Virus record (IMG/VR): IMGVR_UViG_3300020394_000771
Coordinates: 1 to 24,275 of that record
From: a virus
Reading direction: 5' to 3' (one strand)
Length of the DNA stretch: 24,275 nt
Shown here: positions 1 through 6,999 of the stretch, one piece after another
Numbering within the stretch: position 1 is the stretch's first letter
How the letters are laid out: each line of letters opens with the position of its first letter
Translations under genes and position numbers: made by a program
The notes under the pieces: generated by a model
The model's database searches: none
Told to the model about the DNA's origin: nothing
The model's input: the letters and a program-made list of their open reading frames with translations, nothing else

Positions 1-154
1 AATAAAGAGAACCAAAAGGCGGGTAAGTAAGAGGCAAGTCATCATCGTCGGTCGGTTCGTACTGATATGGTTCGGTCAACACGACGCCCATCCAATCGCT
101 AAAGAACACGACCGGTCGAACTAGAACGCCCTTTCTGATATTGCTTGAGCCCAC
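1..154 (-). CDS. Partial small SH3-like protein, 3' end outside window
   Basis: A minus-strand frame stays open from a GTG at 154 to the window edge (51 codons, no stop). It begins VGSSNIRKGVLVRPVVFF and continues through MGVVL to an Asp run. The KGVLVRP...MGVVL pattern resembles the 'GDLV...GIV' layout of the small SH3-like proteins further right, so I read it as one more member. The start is uncertain: there is no ribosome binding site, the GTG lies immediately after a CTATTTATA element, and an overlapping ATG at 156 gives only 11 codons. Function unknown. Confidence 0.5.
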   Translation of the reverse strand, partial: MGSSNIRKGVLVRPVVFFSDWMGVVLTEPYQYEPTDDDDLPLTYPPFGSLY

Positions 155-156
155 AT

Positions 157-165
157 TATAAATAG
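157..165 (-). promoter_or_regulatory. CTATTTATA element (candidate late promoter, site A)
   Basis: On the minus strand this reads CTATTTATA, followed by ATG TGG. It is one of four nearly identical intergenic copies (others at 4760-4768, 11223-11231 and 19295-19303). It lies between the stop of the gene ending at 186 and the partial gene starting at 154. A TATAAT hexamer overlaps it. It could be a -10-like element. Its closeness to the start codon is awkward for a normal leader. Confidence 0.45.
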
Positions 166-185
166 ACTAGCGAAACAACAAACAG

Positions 186-356
186 CTATGGCTTTGGCTC
201 TTTGGCAACAATATCTTGGATTTGCCAATTCGGGTGTGCCTCGCTTAAAATTTCTCTTATCCTGTCAACTGTGTGCGAAGCTGAGATGATGACCGACTTC
301 TGTTCTCCATCGACTTCATCTCTAAAGGTTACTTTATAGAAGGTCTGATTCCACAT
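186..356 (-). CDS. Small conserved-looking hypothetical protein (56 aa)
   Basis: I choose the ATG at 356 (MWNQTFYKVTFRDE), not the upstream in-frame start at 383. This ATG overlaps the stop of the preceding gene as TAATG and has GGAG about 10 bases upstream. The protein looks like a small alpha/beta domain: two strands (FYKVTFRD, KSVIISASH), then a helix (VDRIREILSEAH) and a C-terminal strand. No catalytic motif is visible and I do not recognise the family. The overlap suggests translation coupled to the gene at 356-556. Confidence 0.6.
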   Translation of the reverse strand: MWNQTFYKVTFRDEVDGEQKSVIISASHTVDRIREILSEAHPNWQIQDIVAKEPKP

Positions 357-556
357 TATGCTAGCTTCTCCATCCATTCCCAATATACGTTGGTGTGATA
401 CTTGCCCTTAGAGTACACGACGTAAAAGTTCTTGGTCTTCATCTTCTTTATCACGATACCGGCTCGGATGTCTGGTGGTGGTGACACCATCCATTGACCA
501 TTTGGAGTGAGAACCCTCACTAGGTCACCAACTTCGAATGTTGTTTTAACTTTCAC
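356..556 (-). CDS. Small SH3-like 'GDLV' protein (66 aa)
   Basis: The start is GTG at 556 with AGGT a few bases upstream. The sequence runs MKVKTTFEVGDLVRVLTP, then RAGIVIKKMKTKNFYVVYS, and ends in WEWMEKLA. A short lead, GDLVRV, a loop, GIV and a final hydrophobic strand are what a small SH3/KOW-like beta barrel looks like. At least seven other genes in the window share the layout. These barrels often bind nucleic acid or protein, but the role here is unknown. Its mRNA leader is the unusual G-rich stretch at 606-641. It overlaps the next gene by TAATG. Confidence 0.7.
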   Translation of the reverse strand: MKVKTTFEVGDLVRVLTPNGQWMVSPPPDIRAGIVIKKMKTKNFYVVYSKGKYHTNVYWEWMEKLA

Positions 557-605
557 AATCTACCTGCCTGCTCAAAAGAGGAAAATTTTGGCGCGAAGTT
601 TTTAA

Positions 606-641
606 CCCCCATGCCCCCGCCCCGCGTGAGTGGCGGCCCCC
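606..641 (-). other. G-rich tract with G-quadruplex potential
   Basis: On the minus (sense) strand this intergenic stretch has four G-runs: five Gs at 641-637, four at 623-620, five at 618-614 and five at 610-606. The loops are 13, 1 and 3 bases. The surroundings are AT-rich. It lies in the 90-base gap between the genes ending at 647 and starting at 556, so it would be in the transcript. A short CCGC/GCGG pairing is also possible. Whether it folds or acts is inference. Confidence 0.5.
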
Positions 642-646
642 AAAGT

Positions 647-934
647 TTACTTTTCATACTTCTTAATCTCGTCTGCCGAGGGGAGCACAAGCCTCTCCTT
701 GGCTTTGCTAACTGTCTCAATTTCGTCTGAGGTCTTGTCAACGATGAACAATTGCTTGGTTGTAAACCCAAATACAATGAGTGCATTATCATCCTTATGT
801 GATACTTCCATGACAAGTCCATACTCATATATCGGATCGTGTGGCCATGCATTTCCGTTATCATCGGCCGCGAACAATGCATAATCTTTCACCCATCTTA
901 CTAAGTCACCTCTGGTTGATTTGTTATCGCCCAC
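647..934 (-). CDS. Small SH3-like 'GDLV' protein (95 aa)
   Basis: It starts with GTG at 934 (MGDNKSTRGDLVRWVKD). An ATG two bases upstream is out of frame. The protein contains GDLVRW, then YGLVMEVSHKDDNALIVFGF, matching the GDLV...GIV...V-strand layout of its neighbours, and ends in a charged helix (SADEIKKYEK). The ribosome binding site is weak (GTGAG). It lies 7 bases after the gene at 942-1202. Predicted fold is a small beta barrel with a helical tail. The function is unknown. Confidence 0.65.
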   Translation of the reverse strand: MGDNKSTRGDLVRWVKDYALFAADDNGNAWPHDPIYEYGLVMEVSHKDDNALIVFGFTTKQLFIVDKTSDEIETVSKAKERLVLPSADEIKKYEK

Positions 935-941
935 ATAGTAA

Positions 942-1202
942 CTATCTCACTAAATTTAAAAAGTCAAGTTCGCTAAGTCTGTGGTAGCTAGAGATTCCGT
1001 CGTGTGGCCAGTATACCTGCACCACGTAGGCTCGGGTTCTGTCTGGTATTCGGTAAGGCTCGTCTAACGTGCCGTCACCTTCCCACGGTCGGTATGCGTC
1101 CATAAAGTCACTAGGCGGGCTCTCTACCGGGTTAGACATAACAATACCGGGCCTTGAAGAGGGGCGGCGATTCATCTTGAGGGCGACTAGTGAGCCCTTC
1201 AT
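942..1202 (-). CDS. Small SH3-like protein (86 aa)
   Basis: The ATG at 1202 overlaps the preceding stop as ATGA, which fixes the start. The sequence MKGSLVALKMNRRPSSRPGI gives a GSLV...PGIVM core. A long, Pro-rich insertion follows, then VVQVYWPHDGISSYHRLSEL. The last part (VQVYW..DG.S.) matches the closing strand of this small beta-barrel class. No catalytic residues are apparent. It is probably a paralogue or analogue of the neighbouring GDLV proteins. Its function is unknown. Confidence 0.65.
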   Translation of the reverse strand: MKGSLVALKMNRRPSSRPGIVMSNPVESPPSDFMDAYRPWEGDGTLDEPYRIPDRTRAYVVQVYWPHDGISSYHRLSELDFLNLVR

Positions 1203-1462
1203 GTCTCTAAAGCCTTGTCAGCGGCAGAAGAGATAAGATGCAGAGTCAGGGTGGAAACTTCAGGTGAGCGGCCCTGCCTAGTCTGGTCATCGAGCCAAGC
1301 CACGGCCTTCCAATCCGCATCAGGCCCAAGCGGAAACCACAGAACTTTTACAAGGCGCGGTCGGCCATTTTTGCGATACTTGGTCACTTCCTTTACAATG
1401 CCACGAATCTCAAACTTGTCGTGTTCAACTAAATCACCTTGTTTTAATTGCTGTTTACTCAT
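1199..1462 (-). CDS. Small SH3-like 'GDLV' protein (87 aa)
   Basis: I use ATG at 1462 (MSKQQLKQGDLVEHDK) because it overlaps the previous stop as ATGA. An in-frame start nine codons upstream lies wholly inside that gene. The core is GDLVEHDKFEIRGIVKEVTK, followed by a basic loop (RKNGRPR) and LVKVLWFPLG, then a helical C-terminus. This is the clearest example of the pattern: GDLV, GIV, VLW. The basic loop could contact nucleic acid, but that is inference. Coupled on both sides by 4-base overlaps. Confidence 0.7.
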   Translation of the reverse strand: MSKQQLKQGDLVEHDKFEIRGIVKEVTKYRKNGRPRLVKVLWFPLGPDADWKAVAWLDDQTRQGRSPEVSTLTLHLISSAADKALET

Positions 1463-1644
1463 GTGGGTTCCACAAGCCAAAGAGGACACTCAATCTTCAT
1501 ACCTTCGTAGTAACTAGGCTTTCTTTGAACCTCGACCCAACCTTCGGGAGTCTCGACGGTGCAAATCTTACTTTCACACACGTCAATAACACATTTTGGT
1601 TCTGTCGGCACGTCAAATGCCATCAAAGTTAATAGCACAATCAT
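1459..1644 (-). CDS. Small Cys-containing, possibly exported protein (61 aa)
   Basis: The start at ATG 1644 overlaps the preceding stop as ATGA. The N-terminus is hydrophobic (MIVLLTLMAF), perhaps a short signal or membrane segment. A compact domain follows with Cys at 18, 23, 28 and 53 and a central PEGWVEVQRK. Four cysteines after a hydrophobic start suggest disulphides in an exported protein, or a metal site if it stays inside. I have an impression of similar proteins in marine phages but cannot name a family. Confidence 0.6.
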   Translation of the reverse strand: MIVLLTLMAFDVPTEPKCVIDVCESKICTVETPEGWVEVQRKPSYYEGMKIECPLWLVEPT

Positions 1645-2021
1645 TCTTCATCCTCCGATTCTTTGGTCACTTTCTGTCTTGTAAAAAAATCAATCACATC
1701 GCCGTCGGCACTTACGTCTTTTTCGATTAAATCTACACCAACGTCACTCAGTGTGTCCTTCTCTCTAGCAAAAACATCATACCAGTCTTCATCCTCAGAC
1801 TCGGAGGCAAAGATTATCTTGCCTGCTTCGGTAAACTGTGGATCCTTATAAAACTCCGGCTTTGATACTCTCGCAAACAATAGCTTGACTAGCGACTCTT
1901 GAATCTGTAGCGTTGCAATATCCTGCTCTTTCTGCACTCTCTGGTCTTGTATCCATGTATGCAGTACACCTAAAAACTGTAGCACTAATCGCTTCTCATC
2001 GTCTCCAAATGTCTCACTCAT
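1641..2021 (-). CDS. Hypothetical acidic protein (126 aa)
   Basis: ATG at 2021, with only a weak GGAT-like binding site. The N-terminal half (about 8-55) is predicted helical and hydrophobic enough to be a folded domain (LVLQFLGVLHTWI). The C-terminal half is strongly acidic (ESEDEDWYD, ending ESEDEE). No recognised motif. It overlaps the gene at 1459-1644 by ATGA and begins 12 bases after the gene at 2034-2285, so it is part of the same leftward unit. Confidence 0.6.
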   Translation of the reverse strand: MSETFGDDEKRLVLQFLGVLHTWIQDQRVQKEQDIATLQIQESLVKLLFARVSKPEFYKDPQFTEAGKIIFASESEDEDWYDVFAREKDTLSDVGVDLIEKDVSADGDVIDFFTRQKVTKESEDEE

Positions 2022-2033
2022 TTTTTACATCCG

Positions 2034-2285
2034 TTACTTTTGTCTGTACTTAGCAAATCGTTTCTCGTTGCCCTCTCGGGCCGACAACAAAATCAAATTA
2101 AAACTTTCACTTAATACTATATCACTAGTACCATCTTTTGTCAACCACAAAATTTTAAATAATTTACTCTTGCTGTATGGCGATGGGCGCGTAAGTATGA
2201 TTCCAATGTTGTAGCGGCTTTGCATTTTGCTAGCAGGCCAACGCAGTTGCACTAAATCACCTACTTCAAAACCACTCTGCAACAC
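2034..2285 (-). CDS. Small SH3-like 'GDLV' protein (83 aa)
   Basis: GTG start at 2285, immediately after the stop of the nucleotidyltransferase-like gene (TGAGGTG). The binding site would be inside that gene's last codons and is poor. The sequence MLQSGFEVGDLVQLRWP continues to NIGIILTRPSPYSKSKLFKI and LWLTKDG, the GDLV...GII...ILW layout of its neighbours, with a short basic tail (EKRFAKYRQK). Predicted small beta barrel with no visible catalytic site. It is one of the dispersed set of at least eight such genes in the window. Confidence 0.65.
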   Translation of the reverse strand: MLQSGFEVGDLVQLRWPASKMQSRYNIGIILTRPSPYSKSKLFKILWLTKDGTSDIVLSESFNLILLSAREGNEKRFAKYRQK

Positions 2286-2286
2286 C

Positions 2287-3264
2287 TCAAATCTTTATCC
2301 TTATACCCCCGCCGGAAGCTGTTGAGTGCTGGCCATCATATGCTCTAGTCTTAACGTTACTCAATTTTTCAAGATAACCATTTCTTCGTAGCACCTTGAA
2401 GGCTAAGTTTTCTGCGGAGTATGCTCCTGATTTTTCTAATCCACACTTTCTCATACGGCGGATTTTGTCTTTAAGTTTGTCAGCAATCAGAAAGGCAGCT
2501 TTGTAATCTTTTCGAGACAGGGCCTCTTGGCTAGCATCAATCATATCCATCAGTGCAGCGGCCTTCTGGCGTACCAAATCTGCATCAAACGCCTTGTCTT
2601 CTCTTGTTGGTTTTGTAAGCCACTTCTCGTTTAAGACTGAATACATGCCGGTGGATATATGCAAATCGTCATCGCCTTCAACATACATCTCCACATCATA
2701 CCCTGCTAGCTTGATGTTGTGATCGTTGTTCCAAGCAATTCGTTTGCCATCAAAGAACCCTCTTACAATCTCTTCATCCTCTCCATAGTCAGAAAAATCA
2801 ACAACAATATGCAAGTCTATGTCTGAGTACTTCGACCAATTATAGTTTGCAATTGACCCAGTTAGTTTAACGTCCTGTACCTTGACTGGAATTCCTAGCC
2901 CATCAATAAAGTCAAGAGCAATTTTCATCATGTACTCTCTGAACAGGGGCTTGAGATGGTCTTTACTGTTCCAAATCTTACGCTCTAGATCGTCCTTGAT
3001 CTCAAAGCTATCGACCTCGATGCTGTCGGGATCCACATCTTCAAAGCGTAGGCGATCAGTGCCTGCTGGCTGTGTCGGGCTGTTGAACGGTGCTCCAGTA
3101 TCTAAATTTTTATGGCCAGTTGTCTTCTTGCTTTGAGCAGTTATATCGTTCCTCTTTCGCATGCCCTTTGTTTTCTTTTGATACGCACTCTTAAAGGGGG
3201 TCGGCTCCTTGCGGGGCGCCCGGGCTTCGCGGAGGTCTTCGATGTAATTCTTCCATTCTTTCAT
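2287..3264 (-). CDS. Nucleotidyltransferase-fold protein with basic N-terminal tail (325 aa)
   Basis: I choose ATG at 3264 (MKEWKNYIEDLREAR), with GAGG 12 bases upstream, over the TTG at 3282. Residues 137-152 read GSIANYNWSKYSDIDLHI. This is the GS...DxD signature of the polymerase-beta-type nucleotidyltransferase superfamily, with a likely third carboxylate in VEMYVE (E192). Residues 1-55 are basic and low-complexity. The C-terminal third is helical. Substrate unknown: RNA or protein nucleotidylation are both possible. It follows the tail-fibre-like gene and may be virion-associated, which is inference. Confidence 0.65.
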   Translation of the reverse strand: MKEWKNYIEDLREARAPRKEPTPFKSAYQKKTKGMRKRNDITAQSKKTTGHKNLDTGAPFNSPTQPAGTDRLRFEDVDPDSIEVDSFEIKDDLERKIWNSKDHLKPLFREYMMKIALDFIDGLGIPVKVQDVKLTGSIANYNWSKYSDIDLHIVVDFSDYGEDEEIVRGFFDGKRIAWNNDHNIKLAGYDVEMYVEGDDDLHISTGMYSVLNEKWLTKPTREDKAFDADLVRQKAAALMDMIDASQEALSRKDYKAAFLIADKLKDKIRRMRKCGLEKSGAYSAENLAFKVLRRNGYLEKLSNVKTRAYDGQHSTASGGGIRIKI

Positions 3265-3315
3265 ATCTAAAAATATCCTCAATATATAACTAGTACTCTG
3301 TTCTGTTATAAGAAA

Positions 3316-4152
3316 TCACGGAGGCGAGATATACTCTGCCACTATCCACCAGTTGTTGTTATCTGATTGTATGACAACTGAGCGGCGGGAATCCAGCATC
3401 ATTGTCGATGCTCCCTCGATAGTCTCGGAACCATGTGGGTCTATTGTCACAGTTGTTCCGCTAGAATCAACACGCTTAATGATATATTGACGCCCCATGA
3501 TATTTGCGGCGGTCGGCAATGTTACAGTGATATTGGTGCTATTGGCATTTGCAAAGATAGTGTGATCAGCCGATGTCACGGTGTGGTTCTGTGTGATGGC
3601 CCGGGCTGCGAACGCTACAGAGTTATCAATTTGTAATCCGCTGTGCGGAACGCCTGTGCTGATTCCGACCCTCTCGTTCCCGCCATCAACAAACAACATA
3701 TGTGTCTGGTTGTCTGATTCGACGCGGAAATCCACCAAAGAATCTGATCCCTGATTAACCACGACCTCGGATACAGCACCGTCAATACGAAGAGCCTCGC
3801 GGACGGTGCCTTGATCGTTTACCTTAAAAACGATGTGCTTGTTCGTTGTAAAGTTTTGAAATAAAATATTATCAGAAGAATTAACACCAATCGTTGCTTT
3901 AATGGCGTTATTCTCGACAAAAGTGACTGTTGGATCTGTACCGTTTAAAGTTAGTAAACTAATGGGCGTGTCATCGGTACCAATAACAACGCCGTCGTTC
4001 TTGATCACAACGCGAGAGGTGCCATCAGTTTCTAGCTTAATCGTGTCTGATTCGAAGTTGATTCCCGTATCTGTGTCCTCCTTGAACATGATATCATCTG
4101 TTGTCATAGAGCCAGATAGTTCGGCTGGACCTTTTCTGAATTTATATGCCAT
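3316..4152 (-). CDS. Putative tail fibre / virion adhesin (278 aa)
   Basis: ATG at 4152 overlaps the previous stop as TAATG. The protein is almost entirely short beta strands rich in Asn, Thr, Ser, Gly and Val, with recurring D[G/D]xxxV turns, as in beta-helical phage fibres. Around residues 155-190 there is NERVGISTGVPHSGLQIDNS, a pattern common in marine phage fibre and baseplate-adhesin proteins. The C-terminal 90 residues (VTLPTAA...QYIIKRV...) look like a terminal domain. It probably works in host recognition or as a neck/fibre decoration. Shorter than typical fibres, so it may be one subunit of a larger structure. Confidence 0.65.
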   Translation of the reverse strand: MAYKFRKGPAELSGSMTTDDIMFKEDTDTGINFESDTIKLETDGTSRVVIKNDGVVIGTDDTPISLLTLNGTDPTVTFVENNAIKATIGVNSSDNILFQNFTTNKHIVFKVNDQGTVREALRIDGAVSEVVVNQGSDSLVDFRVESDNQTHMLFVDGGNERVGISTGVPHSGLQIDNSVAFAARAITQNHTVTSADHTIFANANSTNITVTLPTAANIMGRQYIIKRVDSSGTTVTIDPHGSETIEGASTMMLDSRRSVVIQSDNNNWWIVAEYISPP

Positions 4153-4517
4153 TAAATCTCTCCCCTTGGTTCATATAGTTTTTGTTCGCCATCTTCAAAT
4201 GTGATGATGGTGTTGTTTGTTGGATGACTCGTAACATGAATCTTAATAAAGTCGTCAAACGCATCAAAGAATGCAATAGAGCCCCTAGGCGGGGGTGTGA
4301 GCCAATGAATCACAGTGTGTCCCGTGGCGAACGTCGCCCCCTCAATAACCACGCCTTCTCCCGAAATCCCTGTTTCGTCATGTTGGCGGCAAACCGTAAA
4401 GGTTCGGATTCCCTCCGGTGCTCGGGCCGAAGGCTTCTTCGGCTTAAGGTCTTCAGGGCCGGTGGGTGCAGAATCCTCATCTGTGGACTCCTTCTGTTCA
4501 TTATCATCTTGTGTCAT
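4152..4517 (-). CDS. Small beta-domain protein with disordered N-terminus (121 aa)
   Basis: ATG at 4517 overlaps the preceding stop by ATGA. Residues 1-35 are polar, acidic and Pro/Lys-rich, probably disordered. Residues 36-110 hold FTVCRQHDETGISGEGVVIE, then VIHWLTPPPRGSIAFFDAFD and a DFIKIHVTSHPTN segment. I recall similar short proteins, with the pattern RxEDxSGxSGxGVVxEG...VxxWL, in phages, actinobacteria and archaea, with no known function. The strands suggest a compact beta barrel. It lies between a coiled-coil gene and the fibre gene, so a virion or assembly role is possible. Confidence 0.6.
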   Translation of the reverse strand: MTQDDNEQKESTDEDSAPTGPEDLKPKKPSARAPEGIRTFTVCRQHDETGISGEGVVIEGATFATGHTVIHWLTPPPRGSIAFFDAFDDFIKIHVTSHPTNNTIITFEDGEQKLYEPRGEI

Positions 4518-4738
4518 TTATCTTTCGCCCCTTCGGTAATATTAAGCAATTCGCTAGCCATGTCCTCAATCTTTTCAATTAAAATCTTTTCGTACTTATT
4601 AATGTTCTCTAGTGACTCAATCATAGCAAGATTCTGGTTTCTCAAGTAATCAAGCTCACCTTTTAAGCCCTCTACTTCTGTTTCCAATTTCTTTATCCTT
4701 GTTGTGTTCGCAGTGTTTTTTGTAAAGTATTTTAACAT
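4514..4738 (-). CDS. Small coiled-coil protein (74 aa)
   Basis: ATG at 4738, with GGGAG seven bases upstream. Residues 12-65 show continuous heptad-like spacing of Leu/Ile (IKKLETEVEGLKGELDYLRN onward), so a parallel or trimeric coiled coil is likely. The short basic N-terminus (MLKYFTKN) precedes it. It is the first gene after the CTATTTATA element at 4760-4768 and overlaps the following gene by ATGA. The position suggests a small structural or chaperone-like partner for the fibre genes. The function is not known. Confidence 0.65.
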   Translation of the reverse strand: MLKYFTKNTANTTRIKKLETEVEGLKGELDYLRNQNLAMIESLENINKYEKILIEKIEDMASELLNITEGAKDK

Positions 4739-4759
4739 AAGTCTTCTCCCATGTTTAGA

Positions 4760-4768
4760 TATAAATAG
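4760..4768 (-). promoter_or_regulatory. CTATTTATA element (candidate late promoter, site B)
   Basis: On the minus strand: CAGATACTATTTATATCT. It sits in the 47-base gap before the coiled-coil/fibre cluster, about 22 bases upstream of the ATG at 4738, and is flanked by a 5-bp inverted repeat (AGATA/TATCT). It matches sites A, C and D. A role as a phage late promoter is inference from position and repetition. Confidence 0.55.
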
Positions 4769-4785
4769 TATCTGATTCGGTTAAT

Positions 4786-5106
4786 CTATCTTGGCACCTT
4801 GCGGTATATACCTAGGTGCTCGTCGTAAACTATCTTGTATTTTAACGCTGAAGGGTCGGCGCTGCCAACAGGCAACTCTTCAGTAAAGTCAACATTTATT
4901 ATGGTGGTGCTAGCTGGTGGATGCTGACTGTATTCTTTCATGCGTTGAAGCCGCATCTCATCCAACATGGCCTGCACAGCTTTATCATTATATTCTCTTT
5001 TTCTCTTTAGGTGTGTGTACCAAAGCAGCAAATAGGCGCCGGTCAGTACTCCCATTATTATAGCACATGTTGTGAATAAATACAACATTTGTTCGCTGGC
5101 TGTCAA
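4786..5106 (-). CDS. Single-pass membrane protein (106 aa)
   Basis: The start is taken as TTG at 5106, preceded by GGTGA. An ATG at 5088 has no binding site. Residues 8-30 form one hydrophobic helix (LYLFTTCAIIMGVLTGAYLL), followed by a basic stretch (HLKRKREYN) that would place the C-terminus in the cytoplasm. An amphipathic helix and a soluble tail come next (TTIINVDFTEELPVG). It follows the vWA lipoprotein gene by 12 bases and closes the envelope cassette with the protease. It is perhaps an inner-membrane partner. The function is unknown. Confidence 0.6.
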   Translation of the reverse strand: MTASEQMLYLFTTCAIIMGVLTGAYLLLWYTHLKRKREYNDKAVQAMLDEMRLQRMKEYSQHPPASTTIINVDFTEELPVGSADPSALKYKIVYDEHLGIYRKVPR

Positions 5107-5118
5107 TAATCACCGCCC

Positions 5119-6120
5119 TTACGGGGCTCCAGTGTCACCCTCGTCTTCCACTTCATGATGGTATCCAATCTCAACAAGCACACCGCCGGGGGGCAAAACG
5201 GTAAACTGCACCGTGTTGTCGCTAGGCTCATAGTACCAATCCCAATTTAAAACTCCATCGTGAAATACTCTGATTGTATCTGTGTCGCTAGGAACGTGCG
5301 TGAGTTCCCAATATTCGTGCGGCTCGATCTGCGATGATGCATCTGTTACACCGGGCGACCAGTCTTCAGAGCATATATCTACAGTTACTCCACTAAAGTA
5401 ATTAGTCGCTTCCATGTATCTGTGACCAATATTTATTGTACTGGGTGTTCTCTCGCATATAGAATCAGCCTGCTCTACATTAATAATGCTAGATAGAAAG
5501 GCAGATCCGTTTCTTTGGGTGCCATACCACAATAAAAAGTCGTCTACTAGTGAAAAATGCTCGTTACTCTGCTCTTCTTCATCTGATACGAATACGACTA
5601 ACAGTGCTGCGTCACTACGCATCCACGTTTGCGAATATGGATTGTTGACCATGTACTCGTATGTTGCATCGAAGCCTTCCTCAAATGGGCCGCGGCCCAT
5701 TAAACTATACATATCAATTGCATCGTCTATGTCGTCACCGGGCACCAAAGGGAACTGGGCTTCAACCAAAGCTTTTGACGGATCGTTCGGGATCATCGCT
5801 AGGCGCCAACCAGATTCTGGCAAGGCATTCATCATTGCCTCGATTCCTAACAAAAGTTCCTCATCATACATAGTCATGGAACCCGATGTATCAATAACCC
5901 ACAGGATATCCACGCCATCAACACTAAGTGGTTGCACAAAGTGATCAACCCAAATGTCTCCGTAGTCTGTCTCCCCGGGAATCTCAACATATTCTGTCTC
6001 CCCGGGAACCTCTACATACACTGTCTCAGTCTCTGGGTAGGACGCCACTATCGCATAGTCGGAACACGATGTCAAGATTGCTGTTGCGGCTAGTAGCACC
6101 ATTGTCATAAACTTTTTCAT
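5119..6120 (-). CDS. Lipoprotein with von Willebrand factor A domain (333 aa)
   Basis: The N-terminus is a signal peptide ending in the lipobox LTSC (Cys19), so signal peptidase II processing is expected. The following Ser suggests outer-membrane sorting by the Lol rule. Residues 33-53 carry repeats of V[Y/E]VE[V/I]PGETEY. The vWA domain starts at about 68, with the metal-ion motif DTSGS at 77-81 and a later SDEEEQS (180-186). The C-terminal region has Cys pairs and an acidic end. Such DxSGS lipoproteins are typical of secreted adhesion modules in deltaproteobacteria. In a phage it may coat the host surface or be part of the virion. It lies two bases from the protease gene, suggesting paired function. 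Confidence 0.75.
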   Translation of the reverse strand: MKKFMTMVLLAATAILTSCSDYAIVASYPETETVYVEVPGETEYVEIPGETDYGDIWVDHFVQPLSVDGVDILWVIDTSGSMTMYDEELLLGIEAMMNALPESGWRLAMIPNDPSKALVEAQFPLVPGDDIDDAIDMYSLMGRGPFEEGFDATYEYMVNNPYSQTWMRSDAALLVVFVSDEEEQSNEHFSLVDDFLLWYGTQRNGSAFLSSIINVEQADSICERTPSTINIGHRYMEATNYFSGVTVDICSEDWSPGVTDASSQIEPHEYWELTHVPSDTDTIRVFHDGVLNWDWYYEPSDNTVQFTVLPPGGVLVEIGYHHEVEDEGDTGAP

Positions 6121-6121
6121 G

Positions 6122-6901
6122 TTACATCCCCCTCGACTTCAGATATGCTTTGATATCTTTTTCTTGGATACTCCACACTGGAGCGACCCAAACAATATCT
6201 TCCACTAATTGAGGAGGAATCATGTAATGCCATTGGCCTACATCTACTGCGCTTACGACGCCCACCATGCGACCGGTCATGTCAAATACGCCAGAGCCGC
6301 TGGAACCCGGCCATCCGTAAGAATGAATTATAATGTTTCCGTTCTCGACCCCAATGATTTTGCCGTCAAGCGTCATAAGGTCGTGGCTAGCTGGGTAGCC
6401 CGAATAAGTAACATCTTTTCCTACAAGCCGATCTATATCCCTCGGGGCATGCATGGGGTTATACCTAACCGGTCGGCGGCTATTTATTTCCGGCACCAAA
6501 ACGTAAGCTACGTCAACCTCAGTACCCCTAAGAATTGGCTGGCCAAGTACCACTTCTCCGTTTAGGCCCTCGACCAATACAACTTCGTGGTTATCCACAA
6601 CATGTTGTGCGGTTACAATAACATGATATTGTCCAATCTTAACATAGACACCAGAACCTCTTCCATCTGGGGTTAAGACTCTAACTGCTGCCTTGCGTGC
6701 TTTTTCTCTTGCTGAAACGTACTCTAAATTATGCACAGGCAGCGTGTGCGCTGAAGTCTGGGTGGATCTAGTCCACTTTTCTGCCAATTCTGACTCGTTT
6801 GCCCATTCTACAATCGGCGCGTTGCTGATCACAGATGGATACAAAAAGCCACCCACCACGCACATTGCGGCCGCAGCAACCAAATATTTAAGTTTTTTCA
6901 C
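6122..6901 (-). CDS. Trypsin-like serine protease, exported or membrane-anchored (259 aa)
   Basis: GTG start at 6901 with a strong GGAGG eight bases upstream. Residues 5-22 are a signal or anchor helix. The chymotrypsin-fold triad is visible: His100 in TAQHVV, Asp130 in EVDVAYV and Ser201 in GWPGSSGSGVF. This resembles trypsin-like peptidases of the DegP/HtrA type (S1C), but there is no PDZ domain and the C-terminus ends soon after the core. It likely acts in the periplasm. It is followed at once by the vWA lipoprotein, a possible substrate or partner. Such proteases are uncommon in phages. Confidence 0.8.
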   Translation of the reverse strand: MKKLKYLVAAAAMCVVGGFLYPSVISNAPIVEWANESELAEKWTRSTQTSAHTLPVHNLEYVSAREKARKAAVRVLTPDGRGSGVYVKIGQYHVIVTAQHVVDNHEVVLVEGLNGEVVLGQPILRGTEVDVAYVLVPEINSRRPVRYNPMHAPRDIDRLVGKDVTYSGYPASHDLMTLDGKIIGVENGNIIIHSYGWPGSSGSGVFDMTGRMVGVVSAVDVGQWHYMIPPQLVEDIVWVAPVWSIQEKDIKAYLKSRGM

Positions 6902-6999
6902 TAGTTGATCCTCCCTTCACACCACTGAGGTCGAAACCTTATTACCCATATTTAACTATGAGCCCAGATGTGTTTTGTCGGAAGGATCTTAAAAAAAGA

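Noticed and set aside
4182-4649. 155-codon plus-strand frame
   Set aside because: It covers two well-supported minus-strand genes and has a composition unlike a folded protein.
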